A DNA stretch of 37,763 nucleotides from an uncultured bacterium (GCA_937139365.1 CAKZPT010000025.1:1-37763); one strand, 5' to 3'. Positions 27,065 through 34,785 are shown, numbered from the stretch's first letter. Notes: generated from the sequence alone by a model not told the origin. Numbers and translations: made by a program.

Positions 27065-27688
27065 TCAAGGTCCCCCTTCGCCGCGTCCCTCAGACAACAG
27101 ACCGCTGAATGTGAGCACGTATTCAAAGCCGGTTGGCCCCCGGGCGCGATGAGTCCCGGTGAGGGCAATGCTGCGCAAGCGGGTTTTGAGCAAGGGATTC
27201 CCATTCCACGCGGCGAGGATGTCCCCCTCGCCTCGGCTGCGGCGTTCAAACAGCCAGGTCGGGAACGCCACCTCAAAGTTGATCGTCTTCTTCTCGCGAT
27301 CCATGGAAAAGGACAACAGGCGCATACCGGGGGACATCGGCTCCAGCAGGGCGGCCATGAGGGGCGACAGATCGGTCCGCCGCCGGATGACCTGTTGCAC
27401 CGCCGTCAACTGGTCACGGCATACGCTCAGCCCCATGCGCAGGTCGTCCGCAAACTCGCTTAGGCGGCCGAATGCTGGATATTGGCGGCGGAACCAGCGT
27501 TCTTGGGCGTCCACGACGCGATTGGCCGACCACAGCCGGACCGCCAGTCGCGCATGGTGACCCAGCACGGCCACCGTCGCCCCACCGGTCGCGAGGAAGT
27601 ACGCGATCATGAGCGAGTACAACCGCCGCCGGCGCTCGGGGGAAGGCGCCAAGCCGCGAATCAGGTTAATCTTAAACAGCGTTGCCAT
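27065..27688 (-). CDS. PilN-like inner-membrane alignment protein
   Basis: 207 aa. It begins with FKINLIRG, the short cytoplasmic motif through which PilN proteins dock into PilM. One membrane helix follows (LMIAYFLATGGATVAVLG), then a coiled-coil-like stretch and a periplasmic ferredoxin-like domain (LTAVQQVIRRRTDLSPLMAA, GMRLLSFSMDREKKTINFEV, GFEYVLTFSGLL). The start ATG lies 17 bp inside the end of the PilM-like gene. Order PilM-PilN-PilO-PilP is the classical type IVa arrangement. Confidence 0.74.
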   Translation of the reverse strand: MATLFKINLIRGLAPSPERRRRLYSLMIAYFLATGGATVAVLGHHARLAVRLWSANRVVDAQERWFRRQYPAFGRLSEFADDLRMGLSVCRDQLTAVQQVIRRRTDLSPLMAALLEPMSPGMRLLSFSMDREKKTINFEVAFPTWLFERRSRGEGDILAAWNGNPLLKTRLRSIALTGTHRARGPTGFEYVLTFSGLLSEGRGEGGP

Positions 27689-28622
27689 CGAGCCCCCGCA
27701 AGGCCAGCCCCAGGCTGACCGTCATACGCCGTGCGATCGCCAGATCGTCAGAGACCACGCGGACCCGTCCGGCTTTTCGAACCGACGGATCGGCCAGGGG
27801 GGTCCACGCCTCCACCCCCAGTTCGGTCGCGGCGGCGAGGCGATCCATCATCGCCGGGTCCGCCGGGGTTTCGCCAGTGAGAAGCACTTTCCTCGTTGGC
27901 GCAAACCCGAGGTTCGTCTCGGCGTATTCGATCTGGCTAAGAATGTTCTCGGCCAGATAGTCAAGAGAACCGGTCCAGTCGGACGAGCCGCACACGACGG
28001 TGCGCGGATACGCGCGGCCGCCGCGGTCGAGGATCACCATGTGGGCCTGCCGGTGGGTCAGGTTGATTGCGAAGACCACCTCGTCCCCCTCCCGGCCGGC
28101 ATTCAGGTAGAGCCAAAGGTTGCAAACCGCCATCGCGCCCACATCCACCAGCACGGGAAAGAGGCCGGCTTCGGCCAGGAGGCGAACGAGGCCATTGACT
28201 GCATCACGTGGCGCGGCCACCATCAACCCCTCCAACGCTTCACACCGACCCTCACCGCTGTTGCCCGGGGCGCGAACCAAGTGGACATCGGTGCAGAGGT
28301 CCTTCGCCGGGATTTGAAGGGACTCCTCCGCCTCCAGGCGGAGGGCGGAACGGGCTTCGTCCTCGGACAAACCTTCGTAGCGGAAATGCCGGACCAGCAG
28401 GGCGCCGCTGTTCAGTGCGGCCGCGACCGTCCGCGTACGGAAACCGCCCCGGTGCCACACCTTGCGAATCCGGTGAGCCACCTCCGCTGAAGGCGCCTCG
28501 GGAGGCAATGGCTCGAACCACGCATGGGTGACCACCACTCCCCCACGTGCCGACGCGATGCAGGCGGCGGCCACCCCGGTCTCCGTGATGTCGATGCCGG
28601 CTACCTGTTCACGAATCGCCAT
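27672..28622 (-). CDS. PilM-like actin-fold ATPase
   Basis: 316 aa, no signal or membrane segment. It starts VAGIDITETGVAAACI, the phosphate-1 strand-turn of actin-like ATPases. FRTRTVAAALNSGALLVRHF and EARSALRLEAEESLQIPAKD match the PilM region after it. Later come LFPVLVDVGAMAVCNLWLYL and FAINLTHRQAHMVILDRGGR (phosphate 2), then RKVLLTGETPADPAMMDRL (adenosine loop). PilM forms a cytoplasmic ring that binds the PilN N-terminus in known type IV pilus machines. It begins 3 bp after the stop of the broken third pseudopilin, so it lies in the same transcript. Confidence 0.78.
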   Translation of the reverse strand: MAIREQVAGIDITETGVAAACIASARGGVVVTHAWFEPLPPEAPSAEVAHRIRKVWHRGGFRTRTVAAALNSGALLVRHFRYEGLSEDEARSALRLEAEESLQIPAKDLCTDVHLVRAPGNSGEGRCEALEGLMVAAPRDAVNGLVRLLAEAGLFPVLVDVGAMAVCNLWLYLNAGREGDEVVFAINLTHRQAHMVILDRGGRAYPRTVVCGSSDWTGSLDYLAENILSQIEYAETNLGFAPTRKVLLTGETPADPAMMDRLAAATELGVEAWTPLADPSVRKAGRVRVVSDDLAIARRMTVSLGLALRGLDGNAV

Positions 28623-28625
28623 GAC

Positions 28626-29073
28626 TCAGATCGGGCGGCTTGGAACGGCCTGCGGACCGCACATCTGAAAGACGCCATCCTGGTCAGGCGTCACCACCAC
28701 ACCGGCGGCCGTGCCGGTCGCCCCACCACATTGAAGCAGGAATCGCGCCGGAGCGACATCCAGGATCACGTAATTATCGGACGCAAAAAACCGCCCATCC
28801 AGATCCACAGGCCCAATGCCCGGCACCACCAGAGCGGGTCCGGAACCGATTGCGATACCGTCCGGCGCTTTGGAGTAGTCCCGGGTCGCCGCATACACCG
28901 GCCCGCCACGCCCCCCGGATTGTTCCCAGGGCGGCCTGGGCCTCCGACGCCATTGCGCGTTGGCCGTTAACCTCCTCCATCAGCGGAATGGCGACCGCGG
29001 CCAGGATCGCGACAATCACCGCTACCGCCATGTGCTCAACCAGCGTGAAACCGGGATAGCCATCTCTTTTCAC
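28626..29073 (-). pseudogene. Third GspG/PilA-like pseudopilin, frameshifted
   Basis: From the GTG at 29073 the frame reads VKRDGYPG|FTLVEHMAVAVIVAILAA, then AMASEAQAALGTIRGAWRA, after which it leaves the family pattern. One base further the other frame resumes exactly where the paralogues do: VYAATRDYSKAPDG, VPGIGPVDLDGRFFASDNYV, TGTAAGVVVTPDQDGVFQMC. One extra G at about 28899-28903 accounts for this. The membrane helix also carries His where both paralogues have Leu just after Glu5 (VEHM against VELM), and there is a longer C-terminal tail. GGAG stands about ten bases before the GTG. Either a decaying copy or a base-call error; the PilM-like gene downstream is intact. Confidence 0.78.
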
Positions 29074-29115
29074 GCTTGGGATTCTCCACAAGGCAGGCTC
29101 TTCCCACAAGCGCCA

Positions 29116-29151
29116 CGGGCGGCGGGAGCCCCTGGGGCTCTCCGCCGCCCG
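29116..29151. other. Long GC-rich hairpin between pseudopilin genes
   Basis: A 36 base inverted repeat (arms of about 16 bases with one mismatch, 3-base loop) lies between the second pseudopilin stop and the third pseudopilin start. No T-run follows in the direction of pilin transcription, so it looks like an mRNA stabilising or attenuating structure rather than a simple terminator. Confidence 0.65.
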
Positions 29152-29178
29152 TCCTTCTTTCAACTTTCCCGAGACTGT

Positions 29179-29601
29179 TTACAGCCCCTGTCGGGTGAAC
29201 TGTCCATCCTGATTGAGGATGATCGTGACCCCTGCGACATCGCCTGTGCTGCCTGCCGCCTGGATTTCATAGGTTGTGACGCCGATGCTCCTGATCGTAT
29301 AGTCGCCGGCTTTGAAGTACTTGCCCTCCAAATCCTCCGCCGTGACACCGGGGATGTTGGTGCAAGACGTACCCGCCAAGATGGTGCCGCCATTGGGATC
29401 CCGGTTGTAGGCCTTCGTCTCCGCGTACATGGCCCGCAACGCGGTCCGAATGCTGCCCAGCGCCGCCTCGGCCTCCGTGGCCATCGCCCGTCTCTTGTTC
29501 CCGCTCATCAACGGAATGGCCACCGCCGCCAGGATCGCGACGATCACCGCCACGACCATCAGTTCCACGAGCGTGAACCCGCTCTTCCGTGTCCTCTTCA
29601 T
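29179..29601 (-). CDS. GspG/PilA-like pseudopilin (second of three)
   Basis: 140 aa. The leader is MKRTRKSG|FTLVELMVVAVIVAILAA with Glu5, a textbook prepilin site. The helix continues with RRAMATEAEAALGSIRTALR, then a small beta head (MYAETKAYNRDPNGG, IPGVTAEDLEGKYFKAGDY, STGDVAGVTIILNQDGQF). It is very similar to the first pseudopilin over its whole length, so a tandem duplication. The ATG has GGAGAGGG close upstream. The probable product is a main or abundant fibre subunit, judged by its place at the promoter-proximal end. Confidence 0.85.
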   Translation of the reverse strand: MKRTRKSGFTLVELMVVAVIVAILAAVAIPLMSGNKRRAMATEAEAALGSIRTALRAMYAETKAYNRDPNGGTILAGTSCTNIPGVTAEDLEGKYFKAGDYTIRSIGVTTYEIQAAGSTGDVAGVTIILNQDGQFTRQGL

Positions 29602-29620
29602 CGTTCCCTCTCCACTTCAT

Positions 29621-29640
29621 CCTCCGGCACCCGCCGGAGG
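29621..29640. other. Short hairpin in the pseudopilin spacer
   Basis: CCTCCGGC and GCCGGAGG form a perfect 8 bp stem with a 4-base loop in the 156 bp spacer between the first and second pseudopilins, 20 bases before the second ATG. A second, weaker stem (CCGGACGGCGAAAGCCGG) is near 29715-29740. Confidence 0.55.
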
Positions 29641-29757
29641 GCCGGTTCTCTCATCTTCTCAGCGCCTGCGCACCCGCGCCTGCGCCCGCCCTCTCCCGAG
29701 GGCCATCCCCTTTCTCCTTCGCGTCCGGCTTTCGCCGTCCGGTTCCCTCAAATCACA

Positions 29758-30207
29758 TCAAATCCCCTGGGTCTGCAAATTGCCCGCCTGGTCAAGTCGG
29801 ATCACCACACCTGCGACCTCGCCCGTGCTTCCTGCACACTTCAGCACGTAGGTCTGCCGACTTATGCTCTCGATGCTGTAATCGCCTTCCTTGAAATACT
29901 TGCCCGCCAACTCCGCCGCGGTCACCCCCGGGATGGACGTCAAGGGGTCCATCGGCGCTAGCGTCTCACCCGAGGGCGTTTGGGTATAGTCTCGTGTCTC
30001 CGCGTACATGGTCCGAAGGGAGGTCCGGGCGGTCCCCAGCGCAGCCACCGCCTCGGTCGCCATCGCCTTTTTCTTGCCGCCCGCCATCAGGGGGATGGCT
30101 GCCGCCGCCAAGATCGCGACAATGATCGCGACGACCATCAGCTCGATCAGCGTCAGGCCGCTTCTCCCGCCCTGCCTTCCTTGCCCCTTCGGCTTCATCG
30201 GCGACAT
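29758..30207 (-). CDS. GspG/PilA-like pseudopilin (first of three)
   Basis: 149 aa. Basic leader ending RQGGRSG|, then LTLIELMVVAIIVAILAAAA with Glu5, KKKAMATEAVAALGTARTSL, and a head with MYAETRDYTQTPSG, IPGVTAAELAGKYFKEGDYS and STGEVAGVVIRLDQAGNL. The first gene of the locus, preceded by a sigma-54-like site. ATG 30207 is preferred because AGG lies nine bases upstream; ATG 30198 (three codons later) is possible. Prepilin peptidase would remove about 16 residues. Fibre subunit by inference from family and position. Confidence 0.85.
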   Translation of the reverse strand: MSPMKPKGQGRQGGRSGLTLIELMVVAIIVAILAAAAIPLMAGGKKKAMATEAVAALGTARTSLRTMYAETRDYTQTPSGETLAPMDPLTSIPGVTAAELAGKYFKEGDYSIESISRQTYVLKCAGSTGEVAGVVIRLDQAGNLQTQGI

Positions 30208-30231
30208 GGCCTTAAATCCTGTCCCTTGACG

Positions 30232-30247
30232 AGCATGCTATGTGCCA
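30232..30247 (-). promoter_or_regulatory. Candidate sigma-54 (RpoN) promoter of the pilus-like locus
   Basis: On the minus strand TGGCACATAGCATGCT matches the -24/-12 consensus TGGCACG-N4-TTGCW at all positions but two, with GG and GC correctly 10 bases apart. It lies 25 bp upstream of the first pseudopilin start codon, which leaves a short leader of about 15 bases. RpoN control of pilin genes is common in other bacteria. Confidence 0.45.
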
Positions 30248-30482
30248 GACGGCACACCCCGCGTATTCCCCGTGCCAGGGTGCCGATTCCATCAGGCGGG
30301 ACAGGCCGGCCTTGGGCATGGGATTATCGGTTTTGAAAACGGTTGCATATATGAAAATTCTACTTATTCACGACCCAAGATTGCGCTGCAGCCCACCCTT
30401 TCGGTCTGCCCTTAGCTATTGCGTCGAAGCTTCGTTCCGTTGTATACAGGTTCGCGTGTATATCCATAGGGGGAACCAGAGC

Positions 30483-31310
30483 ATGAAATGTTCGCGTCGT
30501 CAATTCCTCGCCAGCGCATCGGCGATCAGTGTCGCTTCGCTCGGCAGAGCAGTCGGCGTGAAAGCCGCCTCCAGTATCCGCGTCGGAACGTGTACCCTCG
30601 GCCTCCGACAGGCCAGGGAGGCCGGACTGGACGGCGTGGAGATTCGGGCCGGCAATCCATCTGATACGCTGGACATCGCCGACCCCGCCCGTCGCGCTTC
30701 GTGGAAGGCGGAGATGCAGGAGACCGGTCTGGTGATCTGTTCGATCATGATGGGCCTGTTGAACCAATGTCCGCTGGCGACCGATCCGCGCGCGCCGGCC
30801 TGGCTCGAGCAGACGATCGACGGCGCTCGGGACTTGGGGGCCAAAAACATCCTCGTCGCCTTCTTTGGAAAGGGGAGCCTCCTGGAGAACGGAAAGCTGA
30901 AGGAGGACGACTTCCGCTCCGTGGTGGATCGCCTCAAGGACGCCGCGCCCCGAGCCGCGGACGCTGGTGTGATCCTGGCGGTGGAGAACACGCTGACGGC
31001 CGAGCAGAACGAGCGGCTACTCGACGCCGTCGGCCATCCGGCTGTTCGCATCTACTACGACGTCTACAATACCCGCAGCTACGGCGTGCCGGGCGAACTG
31101 CGGCGACTGAAGGACCGGATTTCGCAACTGCACTTCAAGAACGGACCGAAATACCTGGACGAAGACGCCCCCATCTTCGAGGAAATCGCTGCGGCGGTGC
31201 GCGACATCGGTTATTCCGGATGGATCGTGCTGGAGACGTCGAGCCCGTCGAAGGACGGCGTGGCCGACGCGCGGCGCAACGGGCACTACGTCCGAAAACT
31301 CTTCGCCTGA
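30483..31310 (+). CDS. Tat-exported sugar-phosphate isomerase/epimerase-like TIM-barrel protein
   Basis: 275 aa. The N-terminus is a twin-arginine signal (MKCSRRQFLASASAISVASL), so the protein is exported folded, likely with its metal bound. The barrel shows LRQAREAGLDGVEIRAG, GARDLGAKNILVAFFGKGS, APRAADAGVILAVENTLTAE, HPAVRIYYDVYNTRSYG, RISQLHFKNGP and YSGWIVLETSSPS, with the Glu, Asp, His and Glu of the usual metal site. AGGGGGA lies nine bases before the ATG; the open frame begins earlier, at 30240, but without a signal or ribosome-binding site. It is not closely similar to the TIM barrel at 14.4 kb. The substrate is not assignable. Confidence 0.82.
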   Translation: MKCSRRQFLASASAISVASLGRAVGVKAASSIRVGTCTLGLRQAREAGLDGVEIRAGNPSDTLDIADPARRASWKAEMQETGLVICSIMMGLLNQCPLATDPRAPAWLEQTIDGARDLGAKNILVAFFGKGSLLENGKLKEDDFRSVVDRLKDAAPRAADAGVILAVENTLTAEQNERLLDAVGHPAVRIYYDVYNTRSYGVPGELRRLKDRISQLHFKNGPKYLDEDAPIFEEIAAAVRDIGYSGWIVLETSSPSKDGVADARRNGHYVRKLFA

Positions 31311-31312
31311 CG

Positions 31313-31893
31313 TCACCGCGGCAGCGGCATTTCGATCGCCGGCGCGCCGCCGAACGGCTGGATGCTGACCTCCTCCAGCGGCGCCGTTAGGTCGTCGGCG
31401 CCTCGACGGTCGTCCCCGACGGATCGGTAAGGGTGACGCGCGCCCCCTCGCCGCCGGAGCCGGAGCACACGGCGAGATCCGCGCGGTGCCGCAACTGTCC
31501 TCCGACGGCACGAACGCGTGCGGCCGGCGTTTCCGGGGATCGAACGGCACGCGCGCCAGTTTGGCCGCGGGGAGGCTGAGATTCCACTCTGCGACCAGGT
31601 CGGCCGAGTGGATGAGACGGCGCTTGGTGTCGTCGGCGCCGACGATGGTCAGCCGTCCCGCGAGATTCAAGGCCGGCCGCAGCGGCCCCTCGTAATGCCA
31701 TCGGACAGGAAAGCCCCGACCGGCGCGACGGGGGTCGAATTCTGGAAAGGCAGGCCCCTCGCGTCACCCGGATGATCGCGCCGGACGACTGTGCCGCCCG
31801 CACGATCTAGGTCGCGTCGTCCAGCCGCCAAGTGGCGTCGTCGAGCACGATCTCGCCGTCGCCCGCCGCGACGCCAAGGGCGGCGGCGACCTC
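31313..31893 (-). pseudogene. Relic of an unidentified coding sequence, several disruptions
   Basis: Protein-like segments appear in different minus-strand frames and in consistent order. First AAGDGEIVLDDATWRLDDAT followed by a stop, then IVRAAQSSGAIIRVTR. After a shift comes REGPAFPEFDPRRAGRGFPV, RWHYEGPLRPALNLAGRLTI, VGADDTKRRLIHSADLVAEW and LPAAKLARVPFDPRKRRPHA. After another shift, GARVTLTDPSGTTVEAP, and after a last one APLEEVSIQPFGGAPAIEMP ending in a normal stop at 31313. So at least one nonsense and three frame changes in 580 bp. I do not recognise the family; the beta-rich character would suit the C-terminal part of a secreted or carbohydrate-active protein. It lies directly behind cimA. 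Confidence 0.55.
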
Positions 31894-31897
31894 CGCC

Positions 31898-33505
31898 TTA
31901 CTGCGCGTCCGTGTCCCCGCCCGTCGCGCCGGCCACCTGTTCATCGAGGAACAACTTGTATTCGATGCCGTCCACGAGGGCCTCCCACGACGCCTCGATG
32001 ATGTTGTCCGAGACGCCGACGGTGTTCCAGTTCTCGCCGCCGGCGGCCGATTCGATCAGCACGCGGGTCTTGGCGGCCGTGGCAGCCTTGGGATCCAGGA
32101 TGCGCACGCTGAAGTCCACCAGCCGGACGTCGCGGACGGCGGGGTAGAACGGTTCCAACGCCTTGCGCAGTGCGTGGTTCAGGGCGTCCACGGGGCCGTC
32201 GCCCTCGCCGACGGTATGGACGGGCCGGTCGCCGACGCGCAATTTCACGGTGGCTTCGGAGATGCACGGCTCGCCGGCGCGGCGTTTCTCGACAATGACC
32301 CGGAACCCCTCGAGATAGAAAAAGGCCCGGTGGCGCTTGAGGAGCTTCTGAATCAGCAGCCGGAAGGAGGCGTCGGCGGCCTCAAACTGGTACCCGAGTT
32401 TTTCGAGGCGCTCCAACTCCTTCAGCACCGCCCGCACCTCGGCGGAGTCGCGGTCCATCGAAAGGCCCATTTCGTGGGCTTTGAGAAAGACGTTGCTTGC
32501 GCCGGAGAGTTCGGAGATCAGCACGCGGCGGCGGTTCCCGACGGCGGCGGGCTCGATGTGTTCGTAGGCGCGCGGGTTCTTCCGGACGGCGTCGGCGTGG
32601 ACGCCGGCCTTGTGGGCGAAGGCGCTGTCGCCGACGAACGGCTGGCGCGGGTCGGGCCGCAGGTCGGCGATCTCGGAAACGAAGCGCGAGACCTCGCGCA
32701 ATTCGGCGAGGGCGCCGGGCGGGAGGCAGTCCATGCCCATCTTCAGCGCGAGATTGGCGGCGATCGAGACGAGGTTGGCGTTGCCGCAGCGCTCGCCGAT
32801 GCCGTTGACGGTGCCCTGAACGTGAACGGCCCCCGCCCGGACGGCGGCCAGCGAGTTGGCGACGCCGAGCTCCGCGTCGTTGTGGGCGTGGATCCCGATG
32901 CGTCCGCCGAACGTCCGCACGACCTCCCGTGTGACCTCTGCGACCCGGTCGGGCAGCGTGCCGCCGTTGGTATCGCAGAGCACCAGCGCATCGGCCCCCG
33001 CCCCGCGGGCGACCTCGAGCGCGCGCATCGCATAGGCGGGCTTGTCCGCGTATCCGTCGAAGAAATGCTCCGCGTCGAAAATCACCTCCCGGCCGGCCGC
33101 CTTTAGGAACCGGACGCTGTCGGCGATCATTCGCAGGTTTTCCTCCTCGCTGACACGCAACACGTCGCGGACGTGGAGCCGCCACGCTTTGCCGAAGACG
33201 GTGACCACGGGCGTGCCGGCGTCCAACAGGGCGGCGAGGCCGGGGTCCGAACCGGCGCCATGCCGGGCGCGGCGCGTGCTGCCGAAGGCGACGAGCCGGG
33301 CGGTCCCAAGGGACAGCCGTCGCGCCTCGCGGAAGAATTCGTCCTCCTTCTCGTTGGCGCCGGCGTAGCCGCCCTCGATGTACTCCATCCCGAAGGCGGC
33401 CAGCCGCTGTGCGATCTGCAGTTTGCCCGCGACGGTGAAGAACACGCCTTCGGCCTGCGCGCCGTCGCGCAGCGTGGTGTCGTACAACTCGACACGCGTG
33501 CTCAT
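31898..33505 (-). CDS. cimA: (R)-citramalate synthase
   Basis: 535 aa, the length of the CimA group (TIGR00977), not the shorter LeuA/NifV. The HMGL-like catalytic barrel has LYDTTLRDGAQAEGVFF, GMEYIEGGYAGANEKEDEFF, FDAEHFFDGY, LCDTNGGTLPD, GIHAHNDAELGVANS and NGIGERCGNANL (metal-binding His-x-His and Asn). The C-terminal regulatory (LeuA dimer) domain has SEATVKLRVGDRPVHTVGEG and DGPVDALNHALRKALE. CimA condenses acetyl-CoA and pyruvate to citramalate, giving 2-oxobutyrate for isoleucine without threonine deaminase. The ATG overlaps the lysC stop by 4 bp (ATGA), so hom, lysC and cimA form one unit. Confidence 0.93.
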   Translation of the reverse strand: MSTRVELYDTTLRDGAQAEGVFFTVAGKLQIAQRLAAFGMEYIEGGYAGANEKEDEFFREARRLSLGTARLVAFGSTRRARHGAGSDPGLAALLDAGTPVVTVFGKAWRLHVRDVLRVSEEENLRMIADSVRFLKAAGREVIFDAEHFFDGYADKPAYAMRALEVARGAGADALVLCDTNGGTLPDRVAEVTREVVRTFGGRIGIHAHNDAELGVANSLAAVRAGAVHVQGTVNGIGERCGNANLVSIAANLALKMGMDCLPPGALAELREVSRFVSEIADLRPDPRQPFVGDSAFAHKAGVHADAVRKNPRAYEHIEPAAVGNRRRVLISELSGASNVFLKAHEMGLSMDRDSAEVRAVLKELERLEKLGYQFEAADASFRLLIQKLLKRHRAFFYLEGFRVIVEKRRAGEPCISEATVKLRVGDRPVHTVGEGDGPVDALNHALRKALEPFYPAVRDVRLVDFSVRILDPKAATAAKTRVLIESAAGGENWNTVGVSDNIIEASWEALVDGIEYKLFLDEQVAGATGGDTDAQ

Positions 33506-34764
33506 CGGCGCCGTCGGCGCCGTGGGGCCGGCGCGGCCGGCTCGGGGCCGCGGTCCAGCCGGAACTCGCGGTGCAGCGCGCGCACGGCATCGTCCGCCTG
33601 CGGCTTCGAAATGACGACCGAGATCTTGATTTCCGAGGTCGAGATCATCTGAATGTCGATGCCCTGGCGGGCCAACGCGGAGAACATCCGCGCCGCGATG
33701 CCGGAATGGCTGCGCATACCGACGCCGACGATGCTGACCTTCGCGATGTCCGCGTCGTGCGTCACCCCCGCCGAGTCCACCTCCGGCACGACTTTGCGCA
33801 CCGCCTCAAGGGCGGTCTTCAGGTCGCCCTCCGGCACCGTGAACGACAGGTCCGCCAACTGGCCCTGCGCGCTGACGTTCAGGACGATCATGTCCACGTT
33901 CACGTTCGCCTTGCTGACGGCCGTGAAGATGCTGGCGGCGATCCCGGGACGGTCCGGCACCTTCAGCAACGTGACCTTGGCCTGTTTCTTGTCCGCGGCG
34001 AGGCCGCGCACCACGATCTTTTCCATGGCATCCACCTCTTCACGGACCAGCGTGCCCGGCCGGTCCTCGAAGCTCGACCGCACCTCGAGGGGCACTCCGT
34101 ATGCCTTGGCGAACTCGACCGCGCGGGACTGCAGCACCGCCGCGCCCATGCTCGCCAACTCGAGCATCTCATCATACGAAATTTCGTCCAGTTTGCGCGC
34201 ATCCGGAACGACGCGGGGGTCGGCCGTGAAGACGCCGGTGACGTCCTTGAAGAACTGGCACCGGTCGGCCTTCAGCGCCCAGGCCAACGCCACCGCCGTC
34301 ATGTCGGACCCGCCGCGGCCCAGCGTGACGATGTCGTCTTTCGAATCCAGTCCCTGGAAACCGGCCACGATGACGACTTTGTTTTCCCTCAGCGCCTCCC
34401 AGATGCGCTTGGGACGCACGTCGAGGATACGGCCCTTCAGGTGAACGCTTTCGGCAAAAATGCCCGCCTGAGGGCCGGTGAGCGAGATCGCCGGAACCCC
34501 CACCCGGTGCAGGGCCATCGTCAGGATCGCGATGGAGACCTGCTCGCCGGTGGCCAGCAGCATATCCATCTCGCGCGGATCGGGGTCGGGGTTGACCTGC
34601 CGGGCCAGTTCGATGAGGTCGTCTGTCGCATCGCCCATCGCGCTGACGACGACGACGAGCTGATGCCCCTCGTCGCGCGCCCGGCGAATGCGGTCGGCGA
34701 CGTTCATCATGCAGGCGGCGTCGGCCACGGAGCTGCCGCCGTACTTTTGCACCCACAACGCCAT
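33502..34764 (-). CDS. lysC: Aspartate kinase
   Basis: 420 aa. The kinase domain has VQKYGGSSVADAACM, QLVVVVSAMGDATDDLIELA, MDMLLATGEQVSIAIL, TLGRGGSDMTAVALA and FFKDVTGVFTADPRVVPDA. Two ACT domains follow (VTLLKVPDRPGIAASIFTAV and KVSIVGVGMRSHSGIAARMF, then GIDIQMISTSEIKISVVI), the layout of feedback-controlled aspartate kinases. The enzyme phosphorylates aspartate, the first step towards lysine, methionine, threonine and isoleucine. The C-terminus is unusual: after FRLDRGPEPAAPAP it ends in six Arg. The ATG has GGAAGGAG close upstream and follows the hom stop by 21 bp. Confidence 0.95.
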   Translation of the reverse strand: MALWVQKYGGSSVADAACMMNVADRIRRARDEGHQLVVVVSAMGDATDDLIELARQVNPDPDPREMDMLLATGEQVSIAILTMALHRVGVPAISLTGPQAGIFAESVHLKGRILDVRPKRIWEALRENKVVIVAGFQGLDSKDDIVTLGRGGSDMTAVALAWALKADRCQFFKDVTGVFTADPRVVPDARKLDEISYDEMLELASMGAAVLQSRAVEFAKAYGVPLEVRSSFEDRPGTLVREEVDAMEKIVVRGLAADKKQAKVTLLKVPDRPGIAASIFTAVSKANVNVDMIVLNVSAQGQLADLSFTVPEGDLKTALEAVRKVVPEVDSAGVTHDADIAKVSIVGVGMRSHSGIAARMFSALARQGIDIQMISTSEIKISVVISKPQADDAVRALHREFRLDRGPEPAAPAPRRRRRR

Positions 34765-34785
34765 CTCCTTCCTCTCCTTCCTGTT

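Noticed and set aside
30261-30277. Second sigma-54-like motif (TGGCACGGGGAATACGC on the minus strand)
   Set aside because: The GG and GC elements are one base too far apart for RpoN; the site at 30232-30247 has correct spacing.
31832-33106. 424-codon plus-strand frame opposite cimA
   Set aside because: Antisense shadow of cimA with no domain pattern.
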